Assembly: GCA_008638375.1 (NCBI GenBank)
Contig: CM018035.1
Coordinates: 38,784,754-38,848,753, forward strand
From: Nyssa sinensis
Lineage: Eukaryota; Streptophyta; Magnoliopsida; Cornales; Nyssaceae
Direction of reading: 5' to 3'
DNA length: 64,000 nucleotides
The position numbers and the translations under genes are program-made. Position 1 is the stretch's first letter, and every line of letters starts with the position of its first letter. Below are positions 1-11,500 of this stretch, piece after piece. The notes beneath the pieces are model-generated. The model did not search any database, was not told where the DNA came from, and saw only the letters and a program-made list of their open reading frames with translations.

Positions 1-490
1 GCCATTGTGGCAACTGTTCTCATTGGCTATCATAGCATCTTATTTCTTATGATTGGCTATCATATTATTATTCACGGATTCATATTCCTTATGATCACCG
101 ATACTAGTGTCGGAGATGAGAATTTACTTGCTGAGCTTTTGTAGCTCATTCCATATTACTTACCATTTTTCAGGTAGTGATGCTACAAGACCCCAATAGG
201 AGTCTGAGAGCGTAGGAGGACATTTTGAAAAAATGTACTAGTTTATGATGTAGTTCTACCATGTATTCACCACCCACTAGTGCTGGTTATGTTCTACATT
301 GACACTTGTATAACCATATGATATATTACAGACTTTTGCTGATTATTGTAATGAAAAGACTTTCGCTGATTATTGTTTTAAATTTTTAGTACATTGCATA
401 TTAGTACTATGATATAGGAATGGAAAAAGTAGGGAAGGCCTTAGGCCCCGCGACATGAGATCTGCATAGGGTGGGTTTTAGGTCGTGACA
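1..490 (+). mobile_element. Tail of the 5' LTR of element E
   Basis: This is the 3' portion of an LTR whose beginning lies outside the window. It ends with GGTCGTGACA, the same CA-terminated end used by the other LTRs here, and a primer-binding site follows two bases later. The last 40 bases resemble the ends of LTR C and LTR L read on their own strand (the block ATCYGCATAGGGTGGGT). The rest is AT-rich with no convincing reading frame. The boundary is seen directly. Assignment to the same subfamily as C and L is an inference from the terminal block only. Confidence 0.75.
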
Positions 491-493
491 GCT

Positions 494-507
494 TGGTGTC
501 AGAGCCA
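494..507 (+). other. Primer-binding site of element E (initiator Met tRNA type)
   Basis: TGGTGTCAGAGCCA lies three bases after the LTR end. It matches the standard plant initiator-methionine tRNA primer site TGGTATCAGAGCCA with a single A-to-G change. Its position fixes the 5' LTR end at 490 and the element orientation as plus. Confidence 0.85.
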
Positions 508-1144
508 GGTTTGATTGTGAGTTAAGGGAGACAGGACTAGAACTAGAATCAATAGATGTAATTGACGTTTCTTTAAATAAATTTCATGCGATCATTGACT
601 ATTATCTTTTACATCAACTGGACATCTTACTGGTTATCTTTACAGACAGACATGGTTAACACAAGGAATACATCGATAGTTATGAATCGCATAGATTGCT
701 TAGAGTTAGAATCAATTAATAAAACTGACGTTTCTATGATATAGATTTCATGTGAACATTGACTATTATCTTATGCATTGATAGGTTATCTTTATAGATA
801 GGGTTACCAAAAGGAATACCTCGATAGATTATATTGACTCTGTTAGACCATGAACAAGTAGACTTTTATGGAAATCCTTACCTAAAAATTATTATTTTCA
901 GCAATGGTACATACCAGGAATACCGAGACAGGAAATGACCAATTAGACTGAATTGAACATCTTATGGAAGAGATTCTCAAATCTCTGCCTCAAGCCCAAC
1001 CCCAATAGTCAACTATGTGCATCGAAGTAGTGGCGCCAATGAGGATCACCACACGGAATGAACAAGGAATCGCCAAGAGAAAAGTCAAACATAGGGCACC
1101 CAACCAAAAAGGAGTAACAACTAGACACCCTAACTCACCTACAA

Positions 1145-1243
1145 TGCCATACCTGCAGAAAATCTCACAAGGGGCAATGCCTTAGAAACACAAACACTTG
1201 CTATTACTGTGGTCAGACTAGACACTTCGCAAGGAACTGCCCT
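1145..1243 (+). pseudogene. gag zinc-knuckle relic of element E
   Basis: Read from 1145, the frame gives a first finger of the form C-X2-C-X3-H-X3-C (CHTCRKSHKGQC) followed after six residues by a classical CCHC knuckle, C-X2-C-X4-H-X4-C (CYYCGQTRHFARNC). This pair is typical of the nucleocapsid part of gag in Del/Tekay-type Ty3/Gypsy elements, where it binds the packaged RNA. No long open frame surrounds it, so only a fragment survives. Preservation of all eight metal ligands in otherwise ruined sequence makes the call secure even though the gene is dead. Confidence 0.8.
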
Positions 1244-1326
1244 CGAAAAACCAAAGCTACGACCAGTGCCACACCTACCTTGCCAGCCTCTATGACATTA
1301 GGGAATGATCAAACTACTACGTAGAT

Positions 1327-1450
1327 AGCTACAGGTACCCTTCCAGTTATTTATAACCTGTTTAGACTTTATGATATCCTTACACACTCGATTATGTTTT
1401 CATATGTTTGCCAAACTGAACTTAGCAATCGGACACTTAGACTATTGATT
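1327..1450 (+). repeat. First copy of a threefold segment inside element E
   Basis: The segment starts near CAGGTACCCTTCCAGTTATTTA and resembles sequence at about 2035-2160 and 3744-3860, all in the same orientation. Shared landmarks are the GGTA...CAGTTATTTA start, a central ACACATTC-like block and an AACTGAA...AGAC end. In this copy one frame loosely resembles the flap region of a retroviral-type protease, but without the D-T-G triad, so I do not call a protease. Copies 1 and 3 are closest. Confidence 0.5.
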
Positions 1451-3743
1451 ACTGATTCCATTTCATCGGGTAAGTTATTGTTGGAGAATGTTAAACTGAA
1501 AAGGATGTGAACTTTAGGCTATTTACTGAACCATTTTTATATTACCATGAGGATCATTATTTAGAAATGTTAAACATAGAACACACGAGATATAGATCAG
1601 GAAGCACAGGTATTCTCAATGATTGGCCTATAATTGGGAGTTAGGTCTAGTGATATAATAGAAATGACATATAGAAATCAACACAAACACTACGAGTTCT
1701 TTATTATATTGTTATGACGACATATGCCACAAATGTGTTAGTGAACTTAATGAATGGAATTCTACAACCCCACTACACTTATCCTATCAAACCCAATGAT
1801 ACCAGGAGATGAGTAGAGCATTAAGCTTGAATTATTAGACTCAGCTGATATCAAAGATTTGGTGTTAGAATAGATTAGTAATAAATGGTTCATGGGAGAT
1901 AAGACTAATGTACTGGTATTACCAATGTTCAAGTAGAGTAAATCCTGACATGGTAGATAGACTCGTATATGAATTCTAACCATTGATCTTTTATAGTGAA
2001 TAGTTTTGAGAAATGATCAGGCTATTGTACCAGTAGTCACAGGTATTTTTCCAGTTGTTTACAAATGCCAATATTTTTAATGTTAGCTCTACGTATTGAT
2101 TTATAGCTCTAACATTTACTACTAGTTGAACCTAGAAACAGAACTTCTAAGTTATATGTTAACTGTTCAATTTCCACAAAGAGAATGATTGATAATAGAT
2201 ATTATGCAAGAAATAGGTAGAGTAAGTAACATAGATACACGATTATTAATTGATCTAATACTCGTAGAATTTGAAAAGACATTGATGAGTTAAGTGATTA
2301 CATGATTGGTAAACTTCAAAGAGCAATAACGGATCTAAATACTAACATTTATAATCTTTAGAAGGAACTACATACTATTATAGATATGAATGATTACTTG
2401 ATAGATGAGATAGAATGAATGGCGACTCTTGGAAGAGTCATTATCACTGAATGTTATACATTAGGGGAAATCATTAGAAATGAATGATATACATAGAATA
2501 TAGGAGGTACAGATCATAAGTGTACAGTTCTTAGCCGATCTAAGAAAGAAATTGATACTTTAAAAACAATTAAATGATTTGTGACTGTTAGAAGATGAGA
2601 GCAAGTTAAGATACTAAAGGTTAACTAGTTTTGGATAAAGACTACATGTTATGATAGAAGTTGATGACTCTTGAACCACTAAGATGAACGAGTAAATAGT
2701 GATCCTTAAGAATAGTAGTGTACGTAAAGGTAAATGATGAGAATGCTTAAGATTGTAACACTGGAAGTACTGAAGGAGGTTTCAATAAATGATATAGACA
2801 AATAAACGAGGCTTGAATGGAAGATAGTAGCTATACTAGAAAGGAATCATAGTGATATTGAAGTTAGTAATCCTTAATGATTGTTCTATCTTATGGAAGC
2901 ATGTACTTGATATCTATTGGGTTACAGTTGATGATTGTTCTATATTGAGGGAGCCATTGAGAATTGAATTACATTCCATAATGAACGAGGAAAATGGTTA
3001 GTACACATTGAAAGATAGAATGTAACATAGAATTGGAAATATGACGCTTTGAAAAGTAGTGAATTTGACATTAATATCTAAATGGAATAGAAATACCCTG
3101 AAAAAGTAGTAGAACAAATAGTGATATCTAAACAGAGTAGCAACATTTAATTAGAATACTTATACACAGAAAGAGAATGGATGTAGTAATGAATTGGGAA
3201 ATGAGAGATAGTCTGAAGGAAACTTAATTGGTACTATAAGAGAGATTGATGATGTACTAGAACTATGAAAAGTTTGAGTAAGTTATAGATAAACCTTGAT
3301 AAGGTAAAAGATAAATAGAGTTTTGAAGACATTTACAAAATAACCAACACTGTTAGAAATTGAAATTATGAAATGTGATGAATTTGACAAGAGATTGATA
3401 TATGATGAATAAGTGTTAGAAAAGATTTGATAAATGATTGTAAAAGACTGGAAGTGTAGTAAATTATTTAAAGGGATCATGAAATAAAAACGATACATGA
3501 AATTGTAGAAAAATACTACAAGAATGCTTACAAGTATAGAAAAAAGTAAAGATCTGTGAACAATAAGGAATTATGAACTATATCAACTTTAGAAAGCTTA
3601 AACCATTTGATTGAATCTCATATAAGACAGGGAACCTAACAGGGATTGGCAACAGTTACAGAAGCCTTCGATAGGAAGTACCTTCCTTAGGAAGTTAGGA
3701 ATCAGAGAATTTCTGAGTTTCTAGTACTACATCAGTGGAAAAA

Positions 3744-4010
3744 GGTACCCTTTTAGTTACTTATGACCTGTTTACATTTTGTGTTATTTTTACACATTCA
3801 AGTATGTTCCCATATGTTTGCTAACTGAATATAGAAACAGAACACCTAGACTATTTGACTCATTGCTCATATGTCTGTCAAGGGAACTATTATTGAACCA
3901 TGTTAGATACAGAACACATGAAATACAGACCAGGGACACAGATATTCTTAAACAGTTGACTCGAAGTCAAGGAACAGTTAGTTGAACGACAGGCCTATTA
4001 TAGAGGAGTG
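3744..4010 (+). repeat. Third copy of the threefold segment inside element E
   Basis: This segment matches the copy at 1327 over roughly 115 bases and again further on: ACTGAACCAT and CACACGAGATA in the first copy correspond to TTGAACCAT and CACATGAAATA here. The most open frame is 68 codons and has no recognised domain. The repeat implies internal duplication within the ancestor of E. Confidence 0.45.
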
Positions 4011-4397
4011 ATAATTAGAAACCGATTTGAACTCTATGAGTTCCATATGACACTATTGGAATGATATGTACCCCAGATATATTAGCAGACTTAATGGATA
4101 GAGTCTTAAAACTATATTTAGAAAAATTTCATGATTTTGTTCACCAAATGATGTCTTAAATTTACGAAAACCTAGGGGAACCATAGAAAGGAATTTAGAT
4201 TCATGTGAGAGTTCGAAATACACTTGAAATTATAGAAAAAGTAATACAATGATTTGATGTGATTGTAAAACTTGATTCTCAACAAAAATTTTTATCTAGT
4301 TAAATGTAAATACCTATTCAAGTTATACCACAATATTAGAGTAACCATGGGAACCATCGGAGTTTGAAATGCTAAGTTTGGGGACAAACTTATTTTT

Positions 4398-4410
4398 AAA
4401 GGGGTAAGAA
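4398..4410 (+). other. Polypurine tract of element E
   Basis: AAAGGGGTAAGAA abuts the TGTAATATC start of a downstream LTR. Such a tract primes plus-strand synthesis in LTR elements, and its position sets the 3' LTR start at 4411. Confidence 0.75.
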
Positions 4411-4878
4411 TGTAATATCTCGACCCAAGATATGACACGTATACCAAGGTAGATCGGGTCGAGTAGTGTAACACCAGTCGTAAACCGAGCTGTTAAAGCT
4501 CTATATCATGATATTATATGCACTGAACAATTTTGGAATGTGAATGGTTTCAACTTCACAATCAATACCGAGCAACTTAGAGCCGAGCACCGTAATGTGT
4601 GCACGTACACAGACACATGCATGTGTACGTATGCACGAGTGTATAGGTCTCCAAAAATAAGTGTATCTGTATACATCTAAATATATATATATATACGTGT
4701 AAATAGATATGTATATGTATGTATAAATATATGTATACATAAGTTTATGTATATAATATATTAAAATGGCAAGTATATAATATAACTAGCATATGTTCAT
4801 ATTCCAAAATCGTTCAATCCATATGATATCATGAAATAGAGCCTTAACAGCTCAGGTTACAACTGGCATTACACTACT
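4411..4878 (+). mobile_element. Start of the 3' LTR of element E, containing a long imperfect inverted repeat
   Basis: The segment begins TGTAATATCTCGACCC directly after the polypurine tract. Bases from about 4411 to 4555 are repeated in inverted orientation at about 4797-4878, and the inversion continues across the C insertion into 41426-41473, which ends GATATTACA. The interior is AT-rich with TATG/TGTATA repeats. A 79-codon minus-strand frame here is only simple-sequence translation. The segment stops at the CTACT target duplication of LTR C. Confidence 0.65.
4874..4878. repeat. Left target-site duplication of solo LTR C (CTACT)
   Basis: CTACT precedes the TGACACGACC start of C and is repeated exactly after its GATATTACA end, at 41421-41425. 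This ties together ends that now lie 36.5 kb apart. Confidence 0.85.
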
Positions 4879-5655
4879 TGACACGACCCGAGACCCACCC
4901 TATGCGGATCTCGTGTCGCGCACCCGATCCGACATTGGTTGCCGAACCAAGGGTTCTCATCTTGCTATATAATCAGTGTTACTAACATGCAACAATTAAA
5001 TAGCGGAAGACTTAAACAAATAATTACATAAAAGTTGCATGTCATACATAAAGTGTTCTCAAAATGCGGAATACAAAATTTCTTAATACAACTGGTCTTC
5101 CCAAGACGTGGATAACATGGGAGAGCTATAAGACTGTCTGTACTAAGTATTACCCTGCAACTTCAAAAGTATGTCCACTGCTATTTAGTTGACTATTACT
5201 GCTACTACTCTTCTATAACTTCCTTTCCTAAAAGGGGTGGTAAGTTTGGGGTGAGCTAATTAAAGCTCAGTAAGTAATTCTACTTTGCTTTGTCATGTGT
5301 ACAAGAATATAAAAGGCATTATCCATAAAAGAACTAGGATAAATGCAGATATGCTAGCTAGTCATGAATACAGAATTCATCAATGAACATCAAATGTTAA
5401 GAAGCTCAATGACAATGCAATGTAAATCTGTCTAATAATGTAATCATGCGCATTGAATAAAAGCTGTGAAATCTCATGATCATTCATAATGAAAGAATAT
5501 GATCAAGCTACGAATATTAACAATATAAGATAGTGATATCAAATAAATCTGAGATGCTCTGGCACTGGTGGGGTCTGGCCACCCCCTGGGCTCACATTCA
5601 GTGCCATAGGCCTCGCTGAATGATATTGCGCTGAGCTCGTATTCAGTGCCATAGT
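4879..5655 (-). mobile_element. First piece of solo LTR C
   Basis: This piece holds the 3' terminal block (GATCTCGTGTCGCGCACCCG on the plus strand), then unique AT-rich LTR sequence, then a short tandem motif containing AGTGCCATAGGCCTCGCTGA at about 5590-5655. Element D inserted inside that tandem motif. No gene is visible. Confidence 0.8.
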
Positions 5656-6083
5656 TGTAACACCCCTGACCTTGATTAATTAATAATTAGTTTGCTAATT
5701 ATTAATTAGAACCGACATAAAGAATGATTAAGAAAGTTAATCGAGAATCTCTCGATGGTCACAATAGACAAATAAAATAATTGAACGTGTCAAGAGAGAA
5801 GGGTGTAATACCCGAACCTAATTACCAATTAATTAGGCGAAATGACGTCATTTTAACACTATGGAAACTCGAGTTAGCGAACTATGGAAAACCCAAATAA
5901 ATAATAAGTGACACAAGGCCTCTGGCATTGAAGCAAATCGAAATAGGAAACAACTGGAAGAAACCGCGTCAAAATAGGAGCAACAGAAAAGAGATTGGAG
6001 AGGAAACAACTGAAACAAAATTCTGCGCCTGCCAAACAAGGCCTAAGCCAAAAGGGGGGGAAATGCCCAAAAGTGAGGTCCAA

Positions 6084-6155
6084 GGGGATTTGAACCCTTG
6101 ACTAAGTGGGGCAAGACTTTATGCACCCAAAAAATTACCAAGTAGGCTACTAGCA
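6084..6155 (-). other. tRNA-like module in D LTR1 (antisense to the LTR)
   Basis: On the minus strand a box-A-like TAGCCTACTTGGTA (6149-6136) is followed by a box-B match GGTTCAAATCC (6096-6086), the internal RNA polymerase III promoter elements of tRNA genes. About 39 bases separate them, close to tRNA spacing. I could not fold a proper acceptor or anticodon stem, so it is a tRNA-derived relic or SINE-like head rather than a working tRNA gene. The same module is present in LTR2 at 15588-15660. Confidence 0.5.
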
Positions 6156-8040
6156 TCCTTATGTCTAGATATGCAACAAATTGTATTTGAACCCAATTCA
6201 GCCAAGGCCACCTCCCAAACTGGCCAATGGCCATGCATGCAAATCCTTCATCATTAGCTCACATCATCTCCTTTCAACTCCCACATCAGTCATACGATCC
6301 CACCAAATTCTGATACACATGTATCTATACATATATAGGTGTATATGTATGAGAATGCTATAGTGTATATATATGTATACCACACACCTTGACCCTCCAA
6401 AAATCAGTGTGCTGCAAACGTGAGAGTGATTTTTTGTGTGTTGTGTGGGTGTTAGAGAGAGAGAGAATAGTGAGAGAGAGGGGAGCATCGTGTGTGAGAG
6501 GAAGGTTTATATACATGTGTTTGTATACATGTAAGTGTCACCCAAGTGCACGAGAAGGAGTCTGGGCAACCTTGAGGGGCATTGAGAGGGCCTGAACCAA
6601 GCCAAGAAGAGAACAACCCATTGTCAAGAGGTATAAACCTCGAACTGACTTATTTTTTTTGGTTAAATTTTAGTACAGTTTTGATATTATTGAGCCTATT
6701 AAATTGCATGCATGATGTTTAGAATAAGAAACCTTGTTTAAGGCGTGAAATTAGAGCCCTAAAACAGCCTAGAACACTAAACCCATATACAAAACGCCAT
6801 GGATGGACCTTAGAAGTGCAGGTTTGAAAACATCCACACCAAATCAAGTTTGGGTTGTCAAGACCTCAAATAGAGACCATTGGTGTTCCAAAACCACTTA
6901 GACGTGATCAAAAACCTCAAAATCAGGCCTCTAAAACCTGAGTTGCAGGTTTCAGGCCATGAAACCTAGTTCCTGTTCTAGACTCCTAAACCCACTTTTG
7001 AAGATAAGAACGTAAACCCGATGAAAAATAAATCATCCTAGAAGAAACCTCATGGAATTTGACTCAAAAATGAGCGTGTGGAGTCAAGTTGCAGGTTGGG
7101 GTATCTAGGGTTAGACCAAATGATAGAGTTAGTTTTAATGTGACAAATGAATGCCAAAAGATTGGCCAATCCTATAGGAACATGGAACACCCCAAAACAG
7201 AGAAAATCAATGGTTAAAAATGCACGAAAATGGAAGAAAACAAATCCAAAAATTAGGGCAACAGTGAAGAGGGGGATGAGTCGACTCACTATTTGAATCG
7301 AATCACACGAGTTGACTTGGGACACGTGTAAGGAGGCGAGGGTGGCCACTACATTATTTGAACGACACCAGTTTTGAATTAGATTAAAACAGTTCAGAGG
7401 AAAGGAACCAAACCGGTCAGTCCAGGGGTTAAATAAACCAGTTTAGGGTTTTAAACCAGAAACCCTCCGATTCAGTGATTAAATTAATTAAAAGAAAACC
7501 AGAATTTTACTTAATTATACTTTGACCCCAATAGTTTTACAGAATTGTATTCTGGCCCAGTTCTTGAAAAATTAATGCAAATACACCCTTGAAAAATAAA
7601 TAAATAAATAAATAATAAAATAATTTATTTAATTAATTAGGTAAAATGACGATTTTACCCCTAGGTCATAAATAAGTCAAACGAAGTCCAAATTAAATAA
7701 ATAAATAGTGGATTTTTACTATTTTGGGCATTCTGGACCCAATGGCAGGGTCCGTTTGATGAGACCAGACTCCTAAAAAATTAAGACACGTTAAGGTATA
7801 AATTATCAAATTGCCCCTAATGTGCCCAAAGCCAAATAAAAAGTCGAGGGGGTCTAAATTGACTTTCTTCGACGTTCCGAACCCAATGGCGAGGTCCATA
7901 TTGTGAAATATGGCACGAAAAAAATATGACACGAAAACACATGAAGTAATAAAACCAAACTTAAAATAATAAAGTTATCAGAGGTGTCTAAATTAGAATG
8001 AAATTCCTAACTCGTTAATTTTACGTAGGTGATAATTATA

Positions 8041-8319
8041 ATGGATAAGAAACAGAAGGAATTTACAATTATGACCAAGGCTCAGAGGGCAACAGATAAG
8101 AAGTAGCAGGAGTTCATGGAAAACTTGTTGTGGCAACAAAAAGTAATTGCCCGAAAAATTAGGATTGCTAAGACAACCGAAATCGTCTCAGTCAGACCAT
8201 TCATATATAAAACCCCAATAGTCCCAATGAGCCGATTCGCACAGGAAGCAGCAGGAAGGAGACTTGCTGAGGAAAAACTGAAAGAGGAAGAAGAACGAGA
8301 AAACACAAACCTTAAATGA
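8041..8319 (+). pseudogene. Exon-like small reading frame in D LTR1 (93 codons, one stop)
   Basis: I do not recognise the protein. From ATG at 8041 the frame runs 93 codons with one TAG at 8104. Its C-terminal third is strongly charged and helical, with the core RRLAEEKLKEEEEREN, and its middle has the conserved stretch KIRIAKTTEIVSVRPF. The same frame occurs in D LTR2 (17536) and, more diverged, in LTR H (48644), where the protein-level match is better than the DNA match. The module is preceded by ...TTTTACGTAG and followed by CAGAG|GTACTA, so it looks like an exon bounded by splice-site-like AG and GT. Solo LTR A2 lacks it at the equivalent place. Capture of a host exon is an inference. Confidence 0.5.
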
Positions 8320-8585
8320 ATGGCTTCAGAGGTACTATCTATTTATTATTAAAGCGCGTAAGGTAACTAAATATGTAATACAGTAATGAGTTAGACTGAT
8401 TTTTAGAATTAGGCTTACACAGTCTAAGAATAGATCAAGAGCACAAGTTGATTTAATTGCCTATGGAAATTTATGAAAAATCTCATAAATTATTTTAGGT
8501 TTAGAAAAGAGAGGGGGAAAGGGAAAGCACCTCTTGAGAGCTAGCCTAACATATAAGGGGAGTAACCTTACATTTGAAGTGGAGG

Positions 8586-11500
8586 TTTTTTGTCACGACC
8601 CGAAACCCACCCCGTGCAGATTACCGGATCGCGACCGCCGCCCCGAGACCCGAAGGCCCCGAGACAAGGCTCGCATCTGCAGCTGGTATCGAATAGATGT
8701 GCTACACATGATTGCAGAAGCGTGAAAAACTTTTTTCTTTTCTTTTCTCATTTTTAAATTATGCACATCCATCCAATACTGCTGCTCCATAGTTAACATA
8801 CATGGTTACACATTCAGAGTATAACTAAAACTTAAAGACTTCATACATTAATACAAATACATATTCGATTGCCCTGAGGGCTTATTACATATTCTTACAT
8901 TGTATACTAATACAAAACGTACTACTAGTGTTCATAGGTTCTTCAAAGAAACTACTTAAACATATCCTTCCCAAAATCAGCTAGACTCATCGTCGTTGTC
9001 CTTAAGACCCTGTCTGCTGCATCACCTGAAAGGGGGGTCCGAACAAAGTCCAGGTAAGCTAATCTAAGCATGTGAGCAATTCTAGTATTCGTCATGGGGT
9101 TTTCAATTAGCAGTGGTTTTTAGTACATAAGAGTTGTAAAACATTCACTGCCAATTGCTTATACAATTTAGAATACAGAGTACATGCATTCTTAAAACAA
9201 ATAGCTTTGAAACATTTTAAGTATTCAAGCTATACTTATACTTTGTCAAATGGAGTATATAACTCGAACATATGCATTTCATAAACAGATAGCTTTGAAA
9301 CATTTAAAGTATTCAAGCTAAACTCGTACTTCGTCAAATAGAGTATATAACTCAAAACATATGCATTTCAAATAGCTTGAAAATATTTAAGATATCCAAG
9401 CGAAACTCGTACTTCATCAGATAAGTATATAACTTAAATCACATCAATATGTATTTGAAAATGAGGGTAAAACCTGCTTTCATTTCCAAAATCACTTGTC
9501 ATCTTTTCTCTTTAATTAAGTGGAATCTGTTTCAAACCAGACTCCCATTTTACTGCCAATACTGTCGATCTCATTTGCCTGGGGGATTAGATCCTGCTAC
9601 CGGGCATTTACTGTTGAATCTCGAAGGATTTCAACCATCATAGGGGGTGGTACTTAGTACCATTTATCTTGTAAAACATTTATCACATAACTTCTCCAAT
9701 AGATACTTTCATGAGTATTTAAAACATGAAATGTATAATTTCTACAATAGGACTTCAAATACTTGTAACTATCAAATTCAGAATATTTAACATAATTTGG
9801 CATTTAAAACTTTAGACATGCTGAAATATGGTTTAAGAAAACTATGATAAATACCAATCACTGAAGCATGTCATAATAGAGTTATAAAACAATACAATTA
9901 AAAGCTGAATCATGTAAATACTGAATTTGAACTTCAAATACTTCATATCTTTGAACTTAAAACATTTTCAAATCCATGGAGTTAAATCTCCAATTCAAAC
10001 ACAGGGTTACTCACCTTGGTTCTTTAGGGTTAGTGCTAATAATGCGCTTTCCCACTTTCCTTGTAGTTCCTAAGAACAATTTATAAACATCTCATCAACT
10101 TCACATTCATTGTAATATCATCTTGATATTCCTTAACTTATGCTTAAATCGTATTAGATCCTAAAATGATTTCACAATTTCATATGTACTTAATTTAACT
10201 CGTACTCGTAACCTATGACATAATTTAATGTGTTAGAAATTGAATTTATTTCAATTTATACTCTTCTGAGAGTTCCATTAACTTTAATTTAATGTTATTT
10301 ATTTGACATGTTTACGTGTCGTGTCTTTTCGTATTTCATTTTCTCGTATACGCCTTAGTATTAATACTTCGGCATTACTTTAATTTATAGTCATCTGACA
10401 GATGCTATTCATCAAATTTTATGTCTTTTTATTTTAGACATTTCTTTTGGTCGAGTAGACTCTACCATTGAGTCCTGAGTGTCCAAGAAAGTCAGTTTAG
10501 GCTTTCCTAACATTTAATTCGGACTGTTATATGTAAAAGGACAAAATGGTCATTTACCGTTTAACGTGTCACATTTTTCTGTACGTCGTTTCAGTAATTT
10601 GGACTCCATTTTTGAGTCCGGGATGTCAAAGAAAGTTAATTTAAACCTTCTCTGATTTCATTTTGGCTTTTGAGGTACTAGGGGTAATTTTGGTCATTTT
10701 ACCCCCTTACGTGTCTTTATTTTTCGGGACCTCATCTCGTGTCGTGGACCTCACCATTGGACTCAGAAGGTCCGAGATAGTAAGAATACACTAATAACTT
10801 GTTAATTTTGGTCAAGGGGTATTTTGGTCATTTACCCCTTTACGTGTCTTTATTTTTTGGGTTCCGTCTCGTAAAACGAACCCTACCATTAGTCTCAGAA
10901 TATCCAAAATAGTAAGGATACACTATTCATATGTTTAATTTGGACTTCATTTGCTCTATTTATGACCTAGGGGTAAAATAGTAATTTATTTTATTTATTA
11001 AATAATTAAATCAATTATTTAATTATTTAATTATTTTTCCAGGGGCCTTATTGTATAAATTTTTCCTCAGTTGGGCCTTAGTATAATTTTTCTGAAGCCC
11101 AGGGGTCAATCCTGTAATAACCTAAAAGTCTTGGTTTATTTTATTTTGAATAAAACAGAAAACCAGGGGGTTCGGTCTAAGTATAAGTGAACCGGTCCGG
11201 TCTGGTTGTAAACCAACCGGTCTATCCGGTTTATTTACATGTGGCTGATGTCATGATGACGTCAGCCCTAGCGTCCATTTATTTAAACCGACATTCAAAA
11301 CGTCGTCGTCTTACTAATTCAGTGGCAAGCCCAGAGGCTGCCACCTGTCCGAGTTGACTCAGCCTCATTTAAAGGCCGAGTTGACCCGCCTTCTTCTTCC
11401 CCACTTCGACCGACTGAAAACCCTAATTTCAGAATTCCTTTTCTTTCTATTTCAGTGCAGTTTGGATCCATGGATCCTTACTGTTTTTGTCCCAAAATGT

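Larger units (their letters stand above)
491..4410 (+). mobile_element. Gene-less interior of LTR element E
   Basis: About 3.9 kb lies between a primer site and a polypurine tract. Every frame is broken by stops every few dozen codons and no reverse transcriptase or integrase motif can be read. The recognisable relics are a double zinc-knuckle at 1145-1243, three diverged copies of one segment near 1330, 2030 and 3745, and a tail just before 4410 that reads KFGDKLIFKGVRM, similar to the 3' end of pol in chromodomain-type Gypsy elements. The structure fits a large non-autonomous derivative (LARD-like) or a very old copy. The stretches between these relics hold nothing I can support. Confidence 0.7.

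Noticed and set aside
4458..4885. A CACTA-type or other MITE defined by the inverted repeat with TAGTG/CACTA
   Set aside because: The repeat extends outward to the LTR start TGTAATATC and across the C insertion, and no target duplication flanks any version of it.
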